Shown: one piece after another, positions 23,784 to 32,406 of the stretch | Layout of the letters: every line of letters starts with the position of its first letter | How positions within the stretch are numbered: the stretch's first letter is position 1 | Source of the DNA: JAVBNF01 sp031551725 | Lineage (GTDB): Bacteria; Bacteroidota; Bacteroidia; Bacteroidales; P3 | Length of the DNA stretch: 41,999 bases | NCBI GenBank assembly: GCA_031551725.1 | Contig: JAVBNF010000049.1 | Span: 1-41,999, forward strand | Direction of reading: 5' to 3' | Notes under the pieces: generated by a model | The model's database searches: none | Told to the model about the DNA's origin: nothing | Seen by the model: only the letters and a program-made list of their open reading frames with translations | Program-made: the position numbers and the translations under genes

Positions 23784-24590
23784 ATGTCTTATCCTAAAAT
23801 ATTAAACGACACTGAATCGGAGAATTTCTTTCTTTTGGCCGGGCCTTGCGTGATTGAAGACGAACAAATGGTTTTCGATATTGCAAAGAAAATCAAACGT
23901 ATTTGCGAAGATTTGGATATTCCCTATATTTTCAAGGCTTCTTATCGCAAAGCCAACCGTTCTCGCTTGGATTCTTTTACCGGCATTGGCGATATGGAAG
24001 GTTTGCAATTGCTTGACCGTGTTCGCAAAGAATTGAATTTGCCTGTTGTTACTGATATTCATTCGCCGGAAGAGGCCGAAATGGCGGCTCCATACGTGGA
24101 TGTACTTCAGATTCCGGCGTTTTTGTGCCGTCAAACCGATTTGTTGGTTGCCGCCGCTCAAACCGGAAAATGTGTGAATATCAAGAAAGGCCAGTTTTTA
24201 TCGGCCGACGCGATGAAATTTGCCGTCAATAAAATTCGCGAAAGCGGAAATGAAGATATCATGCTTACCGAACGTGGTTCAATGTTTGGTTATCAGGATT
24301 TGATTGTAGATTATCGTTCCATTCCGTTGATGCAACGCAATAATGTGCCTGTGATTGTGGATTGTACGCATTCTTTGCAACAACCGAATCAAGCAGGCGG
24401 CGTAACGGGTGGGCAGCCGGAAATGATTGAAACCATTGCCAAAGCAGCAATTGCAACGGGCGCAGATGGCTTATTCATCGAAACGCATCCAAATCCTGCG
24501 AAAGCAAAATCCGATGGCGCAAACATGCTGCAACTCGATTTATTAGAAGATTTATTGACCAAATTGGTGCGTATCCGCAAAAGTTTGTAA
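23784..24590 (+). CDS. kdsA: 3-deoxy-8-phosphooctulonate (Kdo-8-P) synthase
   Basis: Condenses phosphoenolpyruvate with arabinose-5-phosphate to make Kdo-8-phosphate for lipopolysaccharide. The 268-residue length is normal. Motifs are LAGPCVIEDEQ (N-terminal strand), FKASYRKANRSRLDSFTG, VTDIHSPEEAE, LQIPAFLCRQTDLLVAA, MLTERGSMFGYQDLIVDYRS, CTHSLQQPNQAGG and FIETHPNPAKAKSDG. The Cys in GPCVIE at the position occupied by Asn in the E. coli enzyme places it in the metal-dependent class (Aquifex type); the His, Glu and Asp metal ligands are also present. A -7-like TATCTTTA (23754-23761) precedes it. The stop overlaps the next start by one base (TAATG). Confidence 0.95.
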   Translation: MSYPKILNDTESENFFLLAGPCVIEDEQMVFDIAKKIKRICEDLDIPYIFKASYRKANRSRLDSFTGIGDMEGLQLLDRVRKELNLPVVTDIHSPEEAEMAAPYVDVLQIPAFLCRQTDLLVAAAQTGKCVNIKKGQFLSADAMKFAVNKIRESGNEDIMLTERGSMFGYQDLIVDYRSIPLMQRNNVPVIVDCTHSLQQPNQAGGVTGGQPEMIETIAKAAIATGADGLFIETHPNPAKAKSDGANMLQLDLLEDLLTKLVRIRKSL

Positions 24591-25546
24591 TGATACAAGA
24601 AATTAGAACCAAATTAGAACCTCATTTTTCGAATTTTGAAAAATTCTTTTCGGATTTAATTGCCGAAAATGCAAGCATTGTACAGCCTTTACAGGCAACT
24701 TTATGGAGCCATGGCGGCAAACAAATCCGTCCGATGTTGGTGATGATGTCGGCGCAATTGAATGGGGCGATCAGCACGCGTTCCTATCGCTCGGCATCGC
24801 TGATAGAGATGTTGCATACTGCTACTTTGGTGCACGACGATGTGGTGGATAATTCATCTACACGACGTGGAAAACCTTCTGTTAATGCGCAATTTGGAAA
24901 TGCTACGGCTGTTTTGCTTGGCGATTATTTATATGCTCGCGCTTTGCGCATTGCCATTGAACATAAAGATTATGATATCTTGAAGGTGGTGGCTGGCGCT
25001 ATCGAAGAAATGAGCGAAGGTGAACTTATTCAGTCCAAATATATTGCTAACCGCGAGATGACGGAAGAAATTTATTTTGATATTATTTCGAAAAAAACGG
25101 CGATGTTATTGGCGGCTTGTTGCGCTTCCGGCGCATATTCGGCCAACGCTTCGCAAGAAAATATCGATTTGATGCATCAAGTGGGGATGAATATTGGCCT
25201 CGTTTTTCAAATTAAAGACGATTTGCTCGATCTGGATTTGAAGAATAAAGCGCTCGGAAAACCTACTGGAAATGATATTCGCGAACAAAAGCTAACGTTG
25301 CCGCTGATTCATTACTTAAATTCACAACCCAAAGAAAAAGCCGATGAAATGTTTGATTTGTTTTTAAAATCGGATGTGGATAATGTGCTGTTGCATTTAC
25401 AAAAAAGCGATTGCCTGCGTTATGCGGAATTGAAAATGCAAGAATGTGTCAAGAACGTAAAACAATTATTAAGTCATTATCAAAATAAAGAATGCATTCA
25501 AATGTTTGATGATTTGTTGGAATTTATTATGAATAGAAATCATTAA
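24590..25546 (+). CDS. ispB: Long-chain polyprenyl diphosphate synthase
   Basis: A 318-residue trans-prenyltransferase extending isoprenoid chains with IPP. The family motifs are GGKQIRPML, the first Asp-rich motif HDDVVDNSSTRRG and the second DDLLDLDL. The residue five before the first Asp is Ala, a small residue that in this family allows long products, so a C40-class product for menaquinone or similar is likely; this is inference. It overlaps kdsA by one base, giving translational coupling. Heptamer repeats follow the stop. Confidence 0.88.
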   Translation: MIQEIRTKLEPHFSNFEKFFSDLIAENASIVQPLQATLWSHGGKQIRPMLVMMSAQLNGAISTRSYRSASLIEMLHTATLVHDDVVDNSSTRRGKPSVNAQFGNATAVLLGDYLYARALRIAIEHKDYDILKVVAGAIEEMSEGELIQSKYIANREMTEEIYFDIISKKTAMLLAACCASGAYSANASQENIDLMHQVGMNIGLVFQIKDDLLDLDLKNKALGKPTGNDIREQKLTLPLIHYLNSQPKEKADEMFDLFLKSDVDNVLLHLQKSDCLRYAELKMQECVKNVKQLLSHYQNKECIQMFDDLLEFIMNRNH

Positions 25547-25560
25547 AAATTATTAATTAT

Positions 25561-25634
25561 TAATTGTTAATTGTTAATTGTTAATGAAAAAACACTCATA
25601 ACTCATATCTAATATCTCATATCTCATATCTCAT
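25561..25634. repeat. Two heptamer arrays, TAATTGT x3 and ATCTCAT x3
   Basis: TAATTGT repeats three times at 25561-25581 and ATCTCAT three times at 25614-25634, with further diverged copies between. The second array ends four bases before the MORN gene ATG. Confidence 0.88.
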
Positions 25635-25638
25635 CACT

Positions 25639-26808
25639 ATGTTAAAACGTTTTTCAATCATATTATTTGTCTTCGCTTCCGTTTCGGCGTTTGCGCAAGT
25701 TCCATTTGCAGAATATTGGGATAATGGTGCAAAAGCGACCGAAGGAATAATGACGCCCGATTCTGTTCGTACAGGCCAATGGAACTGGTTTTTCAGGAAC
25801 GGACAGTTGATGATGTCCGGGAAATACGACAGTCTTGGCAATAAAATAGGGAAGTGGGAACGTTTTTATATTACCAACATAAAAGCATGGGACGTTAACT
25901 ATACTAAGAATCAAAAGCAAGGCGTTGAACGCGAATGGCACGAAAATGGCACTTTGGTATTGGAGCAAACGTACAGAAACGACAGCATTATCGGATATTC
26001 GCGCACATGGACGCCGCAAGGAATTTTGGAAAAAGAAGGCTTTTACAAAAACGGTTTGCGCGATTCTGTTTGGAAAATTTATCATCCGAGTGGTTTGTTG
26101 GGCGAAAAGGGAAATTATAAAAACGGCTTGCGCGAAGGTGAGTATGTTTTTTATTTTTCAGACAGTACGCTTTGGAAAAAAGGCAATTATGTGAATGATA
26201 AGCGTGAAGGCATTTGGACAACCTATTATGATAACGGTAAAAAAATGTACGAGGGGCCGTTTAAAAACGATGCGGAAGAAGGAATTTGGACTTCGTGGTA
26301 TGTAAATGGCGAAGTAAAAGATCAGGGAAATTTTTCGCAAGGAAAAATGAATGGTACGTGGAAATCCTTTTATGAAAACGGAACTCCGAGTGCGGTTGTG
26401 GATTTTAAAGAGGATGTGAAAAACGGTAGCGAGGTTTTATATTTTGAAAATGGAAAACCACGTCAAGAATATACGTATGATAATGGTGAATTAACGGGCC
26501 GTTGTGTGCAGTATTTTGAATCCGGACGAATGCTTGATGAAGGCAATTATGTGAAAGGTTTTAAAACCGGTAAATGGATTTTTTATGATAAATACGGAAT
26601 TAAATTTGCAGAACAGGAATTTGCTGAAGGGCGTTTAAACGGTTTAAGTATTGAATATTTCTCAAACGGGAAAAAATCATCGGAAGGCTCTTATATAAAG
26701 GGTTTTCGCGATGGGAAATGGATCTTTTGGGATCAAGAAGGAAAGCCGATTTTGAAAGCTGTTTTTAAAGACGGAAAGAAAGTATCAGAGGAAAAATTAA
26801 AAAAATAG
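25639..26808 (+). CDS. Secreted MORN/YwqK-repeat protein
   Basis: A 389-residue exported protein with a signal peptide (MLKRFSIILFVFASVSAFAQ). The mature part is about fourteen repeats of roughly 23 residues with the pattern W-x-x-Y/F-x-x-NG-x-x-x-x-E-G-x-Y-x-x-G-x-x-x-G, i.e. MORN/toxin-antitoxin YwqK-type repeats, for example REGIWTTYYDNGKKMYEGPF and TGKWIFYDKYGIKFAEQEF. Despite the family label, no toxin gene is nearby. Such proteins are frequent in Bacteroidota and their role is unknown; a surface or periplasmic scaffold is possible. Confidence 0.85.
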   Translation: MLKRFSIILFVFASVSAFAQVPFAEYWDNGAKATEGIMTPDSVRTGQWNWFFRNGQLMMSGKYDSLGNKIGKWERFYITNIKAWDVNYTKNQKQGVEREWHENGTLVLEQTYRNDSIIGYSRTWTPQGILEKEGFYKNGLRDSVWKIYHPSGLLGEKGNYKNGLREGEYVFYFSDSTLWKKGNYVNDKREGIWTTYYDNGKKMYEGPFKNDAEEGIWTSWYVNGEVKDQGNFSQGKMNGTWKSFYENGTPSAVVDFKEDVKNGSEVLYFENGKPRQEYTYDNGELTGRCVQYFESGRMLDEGNYVKGFKTGKWIFYDKYGIKFAEQEFAEGRLNGLSIEYFSNGKKSSEGSYIKGFRDGKWIFWDQEGKPILKAVFKDGKKVSEEKLKK

Positions 26809-26873
26809 ACATGAGTGATGAGCGTTTTGCTCTTGCATCTTAACTCATCGTTCATAACTTATAATTAACTAAC

Positions 26874-28193
26874 ATGGCCAAACAATCAAAAATATTCGTG
26901 CTCGACACCAATGTGATGTTGCACGATCACCATTGTCTTTCTCATTTTCAAGAGCACGACATCGTTATTCCGATTGTTGTATTGGAAGAACTTGATGAAT
27001 TTAAAAAAGGACACGACCAGTTAAATTACAATTCTCGTGCTTTTGTTCGCGAGCTTGAGCATTTGACAAAGAAGGGGCTTTTCAAAAATGGTATTTCGAT
27101 GGGAAAAGGCCGTGGAAAACTTTTTGTGGAAACCAGCGATAAGGCGCATTTGGAAGTTATGCACAATACTTTTGTGAATGACATTCCCGATCACCGGATT
27201 TTAGCGGCAACGCAATCGGTTGTTGATAAAAACAAAGGTCGTTATGTGGCTTTGATTACCAAAGATGTAAACCTCCGCATGAAGGCCAAAGCGCTTGGTT
27301 TGAATGCAGAAGATTATAAGACCGATAAAGTTTTTAATGAAGAAACTTTAGGACGTAGAGTGGTTGAGTTGAATTCTGTTTCGCAAACTCAAATAGATAC
27401 TTTTTATGATAAAGGAAGCATTGCTCCTAAAGATTTAAAGGTGAAAGCAGAAGCTAATCAGGCTTTTATTTTAAGATCGGGGACAGGTACGGCTTTGGGT
27501 GTTTATGATGCAGGTCAGGATCTTATTAAACGTGTGGATAAAGTGCGTTGTTCGGGCATAGAAGCGCGTAATTCAGAGCAAACATTTGCGCTAAACGCTT
27601 TAATGGATCCGAATATCAAATTGGTTGCGCTAACGGGTATTGCCGGAACGGGAAAAACCTTGCTGGCATTGGCTGCCGCTTTGGCGCAAGATCAAAACTA
27701 TGATCAGATATTGTTGGCACGCCCTGTTATTCCATTGCAAAATCAAGAAATAGGCTTTTTGCCCGGCGATATCGATGCGAAAATAGAGCCTTATATGTTA
27801 CCCCTTTATGATAATTTATCATTTATAAAAAATCGGGCGAAAGGCTCGCGCGATGCTGCAAAAGTTGAAGAATTACAAAAGTCCGGAAAGCTACAAATCA
27901 CGCCGCTGGCTTATATTCGCGGACGTAGTATTTCCGATGCATATTTTATCATCGACGAGGCTCAAAACCTTACGCCACATGAAGTAAAGACCATTATTAC
28001 TCGTGCAGGCGAGAATACCAAAATTGTTTTAACCGGCGACGTTCAACAAATAGACTCGCCTTATTTGGATATGCGTTCCAATGGAGTATCGTATTTAGCT
28101 GATAAAATGTATGGACAGTCCATGTTCGCGCATATTAATCTGGTAAAAGGCGAGCGTAGTGAATTGGCGGAATTGGCAGGGAAATTATTATAG
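26874..28193 (+). CDS. phoH: PIN-PhoH family ATPase
   Basis: A 439-residue protein with an N-terminal PIN ribonuclease domain (VLDTNVMLHD, VVLEELDEFKKG, DHRILA and LITKDVNLRMKAKALG give the four acidic positions) and a C-terminal PhoH ATPase. The Walker A GIAGTGKTLLAL begins at residue 255 and the Walker B YFIIDEAQNLTPHE follows. This two-domain form is the PhoH2/YlaK type, thought to be an RNA-unwinding ribonuclease. IspH begins two bases after the stop. Confidence 0.92.
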   Translation: MAKQSKIFVLDTNVMLHDHHCLSHFQEHDIVIPIVVLEELDEFKKGHDQLNYNSRAFVRELEHLTKKGLFKNGISMGKGRGKLFVETSDKAHLEVMHNTFVNDIPDHRILAATQSVVDKNKGRYVALITKDVNLRMKAKALGLNAEDYKTDKVFNEETLGRRVVELNSVSQTQIDTFYDKGSIAPKDLKVKAEANQAFILRSGTGTALGVYDAGQDLIKRVDKVRCSGIEARNSEQTFALNALMDPNIKLVALTGIAGTGKTLLALAAALAQDQNYDQILLARPVIPLQNQEIGFLPGDIDAKIEPYMLPLYDNLSFIKNRAKGSRDAAKVEELQKSGKLQITPLAYIRGRSISDAYFIIDEAQNLTPHEVKTIITRAGENTKIVLTGDVQQIDSPYLDMRSNGVSYLADKMYGQSMFAHINLVKGERSELAELAGKLL

Positions 28194-28194
28194 C

Positions 28195-29100
28195 ATGCAC
28201 GTAGAAATCGACAGCTTATCCGGTTTTTGCTTTGGCGTTGTTTCGGCAATCCGCCAGGCAGAGCAGCAGTTGGAATATGATGAACAACTGTATTGCTTGG
28301 GCGATATTGTGCATAACGAAAGTGAAATTAAACGGCTCGAAAGTCTGGGGTTAAAAATTATCAGTTATGATGATTTTCAAAATCTACATGATTGTAAGGT
28401 TTTATTGCGTGCCCATGGCGAGCCGCCGGCAACGTATGCGATTGCGAAAAAGAATAATATCGAACTGATTGACGCGACTTGTTTAATCGTTTTGCAATTG
28501 CAAAAACGTATTAAAAAAAGTTACGAAGAACTCAAATCTTTAGGTGGACAAATTGCTATTTTCGGAAAGAAAAATCATGCTGAAGTGATTGGTTTGGTTG
28601 GACAAACCGAACAAACGGCTGTGGTTATCTCGCATTTGGAAGATTTGAATATGTTGGATTTCTATCGTCCGATCCGTTTGTATGCACAAACAACGATGGG
28701 GCAAGATGATTATTCGAAAATCGCACAAGCCATTGAAGATCGTTTGAATGTTTCTGCAAAAGAAAAGTTTGAAAACGAACATAATCTACCATTCTTTATT
28801 TCTTATCAAACGTTGTGTAAGCAAGTGGCAGGACGTGCTGAGCAAATGGATGTCTTTGCGAAACGTTTTGACGTGGTTTTGTTTGTGAGTAGCAAGGAAA
28901 GCTCAAACGGACGATATTTATACGAACTTTGTAAACAAGCCAATCCGCAAACGTATTTTATTACCGGCGTTGATGATTTAAAAAATGTAAATTTCGAAAA
29001 TGTAAAAACAGTGGGCATTTGTGGCGCCACTTCCACGCCGATGTGGTTGATGGAAGAAATAGCCGGTAATGTTAGACAAATAAACAACGAAAAGGTTTAA
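28195..29100 (+). CDS. ispH: 4-hydroxy-3-methylbut-2-enyl diphosphate reductase
   Basis: The last enzyme of the methylerythritol-phosphate isoprenoid pathway, a [4Fe-4S] enzyme making IPP and DMAPP. The 301 residues start MHVEIDSLSGFCFG; an upstream in-frame Met at 28159 would overlap phoH and is unlikely. Cluster cysteines are C12 (GFCFG), C96 (IDATC) and C208 (QTLCKQ). Substrate-pocket residues H40 (IVHN), H74 (RAHGE), H128 and E130 (KNHAEV), QTTMGQ and the C-terminal SSN/STP motifs are present. It gives the precursor for the polyprenyl synthase upstream. Confidence 0.93.
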   Translation: MHVEIDSLSGFCFGVVSAIRQAEQQLEYDEQLYCLGDIVHNESEIKRLESLGLKIISYDDFQNLHDCKVLLRAHGEPPATYAIAKKNNIELIDATCLIVLQLQKRIKKSYEELKSLGGQIAIFGKKNHAEVIGLVGQTEQTAVVISHLEDLNMLDFYRPIRLYAQTTMGQDDYSKIAQAIEDRLNVSAKEKFENEHNLPFFISYQTLCKQVAGRAEQMDVFAKRFDVVLFVSSKESSNGRYLYELCKQANPQTYFITGVDDLKNVNFENVKTVGICGATSTPMWLMEEIAGNVRQINNEKV

Positions 29101-29201
29101 AAAGTTCAGAGAGTTCAGAAAGTTTACAGATAATCTCGCCTAAACCTCCTAAACTTTCTGAACTTCCTAATTTTTTTGAACTTCCTAAATTAAAAATTAT
29201 T
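29101..29201. repeat. AGTTCAGAAAGTTT inverted repeat upstream of recF
   Basis: AGTTCAGAAAGTTTA (29112-29126) and TAAACTTTCTGAACT (29150-29164) form a perfect 15-bp stem. The loop contains CCTAAACCTCC, which resembles the CCTCCTAAACC in the loop at 2230-2243. A third half-copy GAACTTCCTAA follows at about 29178-29188. Confidence 0.85.
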
Positions 29202-30320
29202 TTGTATTTAAAACATCTCATATTAACCAACTTCAAAAACCACGCACAAACGGAATTGTCGTTTTCCGAAAAGATGAATTGTTTCATCGGGAATAACGGA
29301 ACCGGCAAAACCAATTTGTTGGATGCAATTCATTATCTTTCGTTTTGCAAAAGCTATTTCAATCCGATTGATACCCAAAATATCAGGCATGGTGAGGATT
29401 TTTTTGCTATTCACGGAACATTTGCAGCCGTGGGAAAAGAGGTGTATTCGTCCGATGAAAATATTCATGAAAATGTAATCAGTTGTATTCAGAAAATAGG
29501 AGAGCGCAAACATTTTAAGATCAACCAGAAAGAATATGAACGTTTGGCCGATCATATCGGAAGTATTCCGTTGGTGATGATTTCGCCGTACGATCGCGAT
29601 TTGATCAATGAAGGCAGCGAAGTGCGCCGTCGATTTATAGATACTGTTATTTCGCAGTTCGATCGACAATACCTCGATAATTTAATTAATTACAACAAAG
29701 TTTTAGCTCAACGAAATAAACTGTTGAAAGCCGATTTTGTGGACGAATTAATGATTGAGGCCTTAAATGTTCAATTGATTAAGTTCGGCGTTCCGATTTT
29801 TACATCGCGCAAAGCGTTTTTTGAACAATTTGCTATTTACTTTCAAGATTTTTTTGCATGGATTACAGATCATAAAGAAAATGTCGAAATCCGCTATTCA
29901 TCGGCTTTAGACAGTGAACATTCGTTTGCATATTTATTGAAAAATGCATTTGAAAAAGATAAAATTTTAGGGTATTCAACCGTTGGAATTCACCGTGATG
30001 ACTTGCAGTTGCTGATTGATGATTTTCCGGTGAAAAAATTCGGTTCGCAAGGACAGCAGAAATCGTATGTCATCGCTATGCGTTTGGCACAATTCGAATT
30101 TACAAAAGAGAAAAAAGGCTTTTATCCGATTTTGTTGCTGGATGATATTTTTGATAAATTGGATGATTTGCGTGTTAATAAAATTATCGAACTTGTTGGG
30201 AAATCGCATTATAATCAAGTATTTATTACCGATACCGACGAGCATCGCGTGGCACATATTTTCGAGAAACATCAATTACCGCATAAGATATTTTATGTTA
30301 AAGACGGACAGGTTTCGTAA
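29202..30320 (+). CDS. recF: DNA replication/repair protein RecF
   Basis: A 372-residue SMC-like ATPase that binds ssDNA-dsDNA junctions and helps load RecA at gaps. The Walker A GNNGTGKT is at residues 30-37, the signature-type KKFGSQGQQKSYVIAMRLA and Walker B PILLLDDIFDKLDD lie near the C-terminus. Translation must start at TTG (29202), since the conserved N-terminus YLKHLILTNFKNH has no preceding ATG and the next Met is residue 25. The start is 37 bases after a strong hairpin. The stop overlaps the next gene by one base (TAATG). Confidence 0.93.
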   Translation: MYLKHLILTNFKNHAQTELSFSEKMNCFIGNNGTGKTNLLDAIHYLSFCKSYFNPIDTQNIRHGEDFFAIHGTFAAVGKEVYSSDENIHENVISCIQKIGERKHFKINQKEYERLADHIGSIPLVMISPYDRDLINEGSEVRRRFIDTVISQFDRQYLDNLINYNKVLAQRNKLLKADFVDELMIEALNVQLIKFGVPIFTSRKAFFEQFAIYFQDFFAWITDHKENVEIRYSSALDSEHSFAYLLKNAFEKDKILGYSTVGIHRDDLQLLIDDFPVKKFGSQGQQKSYVIAMRLAQFEFTKEKKGFYPILLLDDIFDKLDDLRVNKIIELVGKSHYNQVFITDTDEHRVAHIFEKHQLPHKIFYVKDGQVS

Positions 30321-30613
30321 TGAAAAAATCTTTACACGAATATACCATAAAAGAAGCCCTCGAGGCTTATCTGCACATTGATCATAAAGATGAAAAACTT
30401 GCAGAAATTGAGGTTTTGAATGTTTGGGAGCAGTTCGTATCTGCCGAAACTGTGCGCCAGACCATGAAAACATATGTAAAGAACGGTGTACTTTATTTAC
30501 AAATATATTCACCTGCTTTAAAGAACGATTTGCGCATGCAGTCGTCTGTTTTAATTTCTAAAATCAATGCAAAAATCGGGAACGAAGTTTTAAAAGAAAT
30601 TGTATTTTTATAA
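30320..30613 (+). CDS. DciA-like DUF721 protein
   Basis: A 97-residue protein of the DUF721/DciA family, whose characterised members help load the replicative helicase in bacteria lacking DnaC. The pattern KEALEAYLHIDHKDEKLAEIEVLNVWEQFV...VRQTMKTYVKNGVLYLQIYSPALKNDLRMQ is the family core with the Y-V-K-x-G-x-L-x-L-x-x-x-S-x-x-x-x-x-L motif. It overlaps recF by one base, so the pair is translationally coupled, a common arrangement in Bacteroidota. Confidence 0.85.
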   Translation: MKKSLHEYTIKEALEAYLHIDHKDEKLAEIEVLNVWEQFVSAETVRQTMKTYVKNGVLYLQIYSPALKNDLRMQSSVLISKINAKIGNEVLKEIVFL

Positions 30614-30617
30614 TGTG

Positions 30618-31229
30618 ATGAAAAAAATTTATTACAATAAACGCGAAATAATTTTTTGTCAACCGTCGGAAGTCCCTGTTGATGCGGATGCTGTATATAT
30701 GTGTGAAAACACTCAACAAATGATCAAAGCGTTTAGGATTTTTACCGCTGATGAAACGGTGAATAACTTGTATCTTGTTTCTGAAAACAATCCGAAAGAA
30801 ATGCGAAAGATGTTTGCCAAAGAATTTAAAGTGGTAAAGGCCGGTGGAGGATTGGTCAAAAATCCGGAAGGGAAATTTTTGTTTATCTTTCGCAACGGCA
30901 AATGGGATTTACCGAAAGGCAAGCGCGACAGCAAAGAAGAACCCATGGAGCAAACTGCCACTCGTGAAGTACAGGAAGAAACCGGCTTGCAAAATCCGAT
31001 AATCGAATATAAACTTTCGTCCACTTATCATTTTGCATTAAATACAGAAAGTTTGATTTTGAAAAAATGCTATTGGTATGCAATGAAATCTGATACTGTT
31101 GCTAAATTAATACCTCAAACAGAAGAAGGAATCGATCAAGTACTTTGGGCTGATGAAAATCAGATTGCGGAATTTATGAAAAATACGTATAAAAGTATTG
31201 AAGATGTTTGGAAGAACTATAAACAGTGA
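30618..31229 (+). CDS. Nudix hydrolase
   Basis: About 203 residues; the ATG at 30618 follows dciA by four bases, and a TTG at 30600 is also open. The N-terminal 85 residues are an unassigned domain, then a Nudix box around KGKRDSKEEPMEQTATREVQEETGL. The box is one residue longer than the canonical G-x5-E-x7-REUxEExGU: G to R is 15 residues apart rather than 14. The four acidic catalytic positions in REVQEE are retained. The substrate cannot be told; housekeeping nucleotide hydrolysis is likely. It is the last gene of the plus-strand cluster. Confidence 0.85.
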   Translation: MKKIYYNKREIIFCQPSEVPVDADAVYMCENTQQMIKAFRIFTADETVNNLYLVSENNPKEMRKMFAKEFKVVKAGGGLVKNPEGKFLFIFRNGKWDLPKGKRDSKEEPMEQTATREVQEETGLQNPIIEYKLSSTYHFALNTESLILKKCYWYAMKSDTVAKLIPQTEEGIDQVLWADENQIAEFMKNTYKSIEDVWKNYKQ

Positions 31230-31252
31230 GAGATGAGATGGCCATGACAAAC

Positions 31253-32401
31253 TTAAGGCTTGCTAAATCGTTTATCCGTAATAAAAGCGGAGTCCGTCAA
31301 ACATTCCAAAAACGCTTTTAATTGTCGCTTTTGATCCGCATTGAAAGGATTTTTTCTTCCATGTTTCATCAACGGACTTAACGTTGGCGCATCTTGCACG
31401 CCTACGCTGTAAAAGTCGATAATTTCATCTAAAGTATTGAAACGTCCGTCGTGCATATAAGGTGCCGTCAAGGCGATATTGCGTAGGGAAGGGGCGCGGT
31501 ATTTTCCGGCGTCAAGCGGATTTTTGGTGACTGAAGAGCGATCGTTTCCTTGCGGAACTAAATCCAATCCGTTATTTTCATAATCGTTATGCGTAAGCAG
31601 TAAGCCGCCGTGACAATGGAAACAATCGCCGATCTCGCTCATATAAATATGGTAACCCTCTTGTTCGTCTTCTGTAAATTGATAAGTGCCGCGCATGTAT
31701 TGGTCGTACTTTGAATTATCGGAAATCATTGTGCGGATGAACTGTGCAATTGCTTGTCCGATACGTTCCATTGTTACTTCCGGCGTTCCGAAAGCGGCTT
31801 CGAACATTGGCGGATATGTGGGAATTGAAGCTATCATTTTCACACTTTGTTCAATAGAACCGTTGCATTCGTGCGGTGCTGCAATCATCATCCATGCAAG
31901 TGATTCGATGTTTTGAAAATGATAAGGGTAAACCGAAGGAACATTGTAGGCTGTACTTCCCAAATTCGTATTTGATTTATGAATCATTCCCGTCCACAAA
32001 TAACCGTTGCTGTTAAACACTAAATTGAATAGCGGCAGCATATTATGCGGTGTGGCTTTTCCTGTGAGACCAATCATACGGCCGTTTTGCAAACGCGGAT
32101 GATTGGGGCCGGCTTCAAATGCATGTTCTTGAAGATGGCACGTGGCACAACTCATCAGCGAATCCGGTTGTGTGCGGCCCGACAAACGTCCGTCATAAAA
32201 TAAATAGCGTCCCAATGCGATTCCTTCAACGGTAAGCGGATTGTCTTGCGGAATATTCAGAATCGTAGGAAAAGTTGTGTAAGGGTAGGAGGGGATACTT
32301 AATTGATAAGGTGTTGCTACTTTTTTGGCAGGCGGATCTTTTTCGCACGACTGAAAAAAAAATCCACAACAAATAAGCCCTATAAAAGCAGACCGTTTCA
32401 T
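31253..32401 (-). CDS. Di-haem cytochrome c peroxidase (lipoprotein)
   Basis: A 382-residue MauG/CcpA-type peroxidase that reduces hydrogen peroxide with electrons from cytochrome c. A lipoprotein signal ends FFFQSC (C19), so it is predicted to be membrane-anchored. Haem 1 binds at SCATCHLQEHAF and haem 2 at DCFHCHGGLLLTH. The C-terminal motif YMHDGRFNTLDEIIDFYS is typical of the family. It starts 5 bp after the stop of the T9SS giant upstream on the same strand, so they are probably cotranscribed. A peroxide detoxification role fits an anaerobe exposed to oxygen. Confidence 0.93.
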   Translation of the reverse strand: MKRSAFIGLICCGFFFQSCEKDPPAKKVATPYQLSIPSYPYTTFPTILNIPQDNPLTVEGIALGRYLFYDGRLSGRTQPDSLMSCATCHLQEHAFEAGPNHPRLQNGRMIGLTGKATPHNMLPLFNLVFNSNGYLWTGMIHKSNTNLGSTAYNVPSVYPYHFQNIESLAWMMIAAPHECNGSIEQSVKMIASIPTYPPMFEAAFGTPEVTMERIGQAIAQFIRTMISDNSKYDQYMRGTYQFTEDEQEGYHIYMSEIGDCFHCHGGLLLTHNDYENNGLDLVPQGNDRSSVTKNPLDAGKYRAPSLRNIALTAPYMHDGRFNTLDEIIDFYSVGVQDAPTLSPLMKHGRKNPFNADQKRQLKAFLECLTDSAFITDKRFSKP

Positions 32402-32406
32402 TAAAA

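Noticed and set aside
25639..26808. MORN/YwqK protein as the antitoxin of a toxin-antitoxin pair
   Set aside because: It has a signal peptide, no adjacent toxin gene and housekeeping neighbours; the label comes only from the family name.
28159..28194. Upstream start for ispH
   Set aside because: It overlaps the phoH end and adds residues before the conserved MHVEIDSLSGFCFG.
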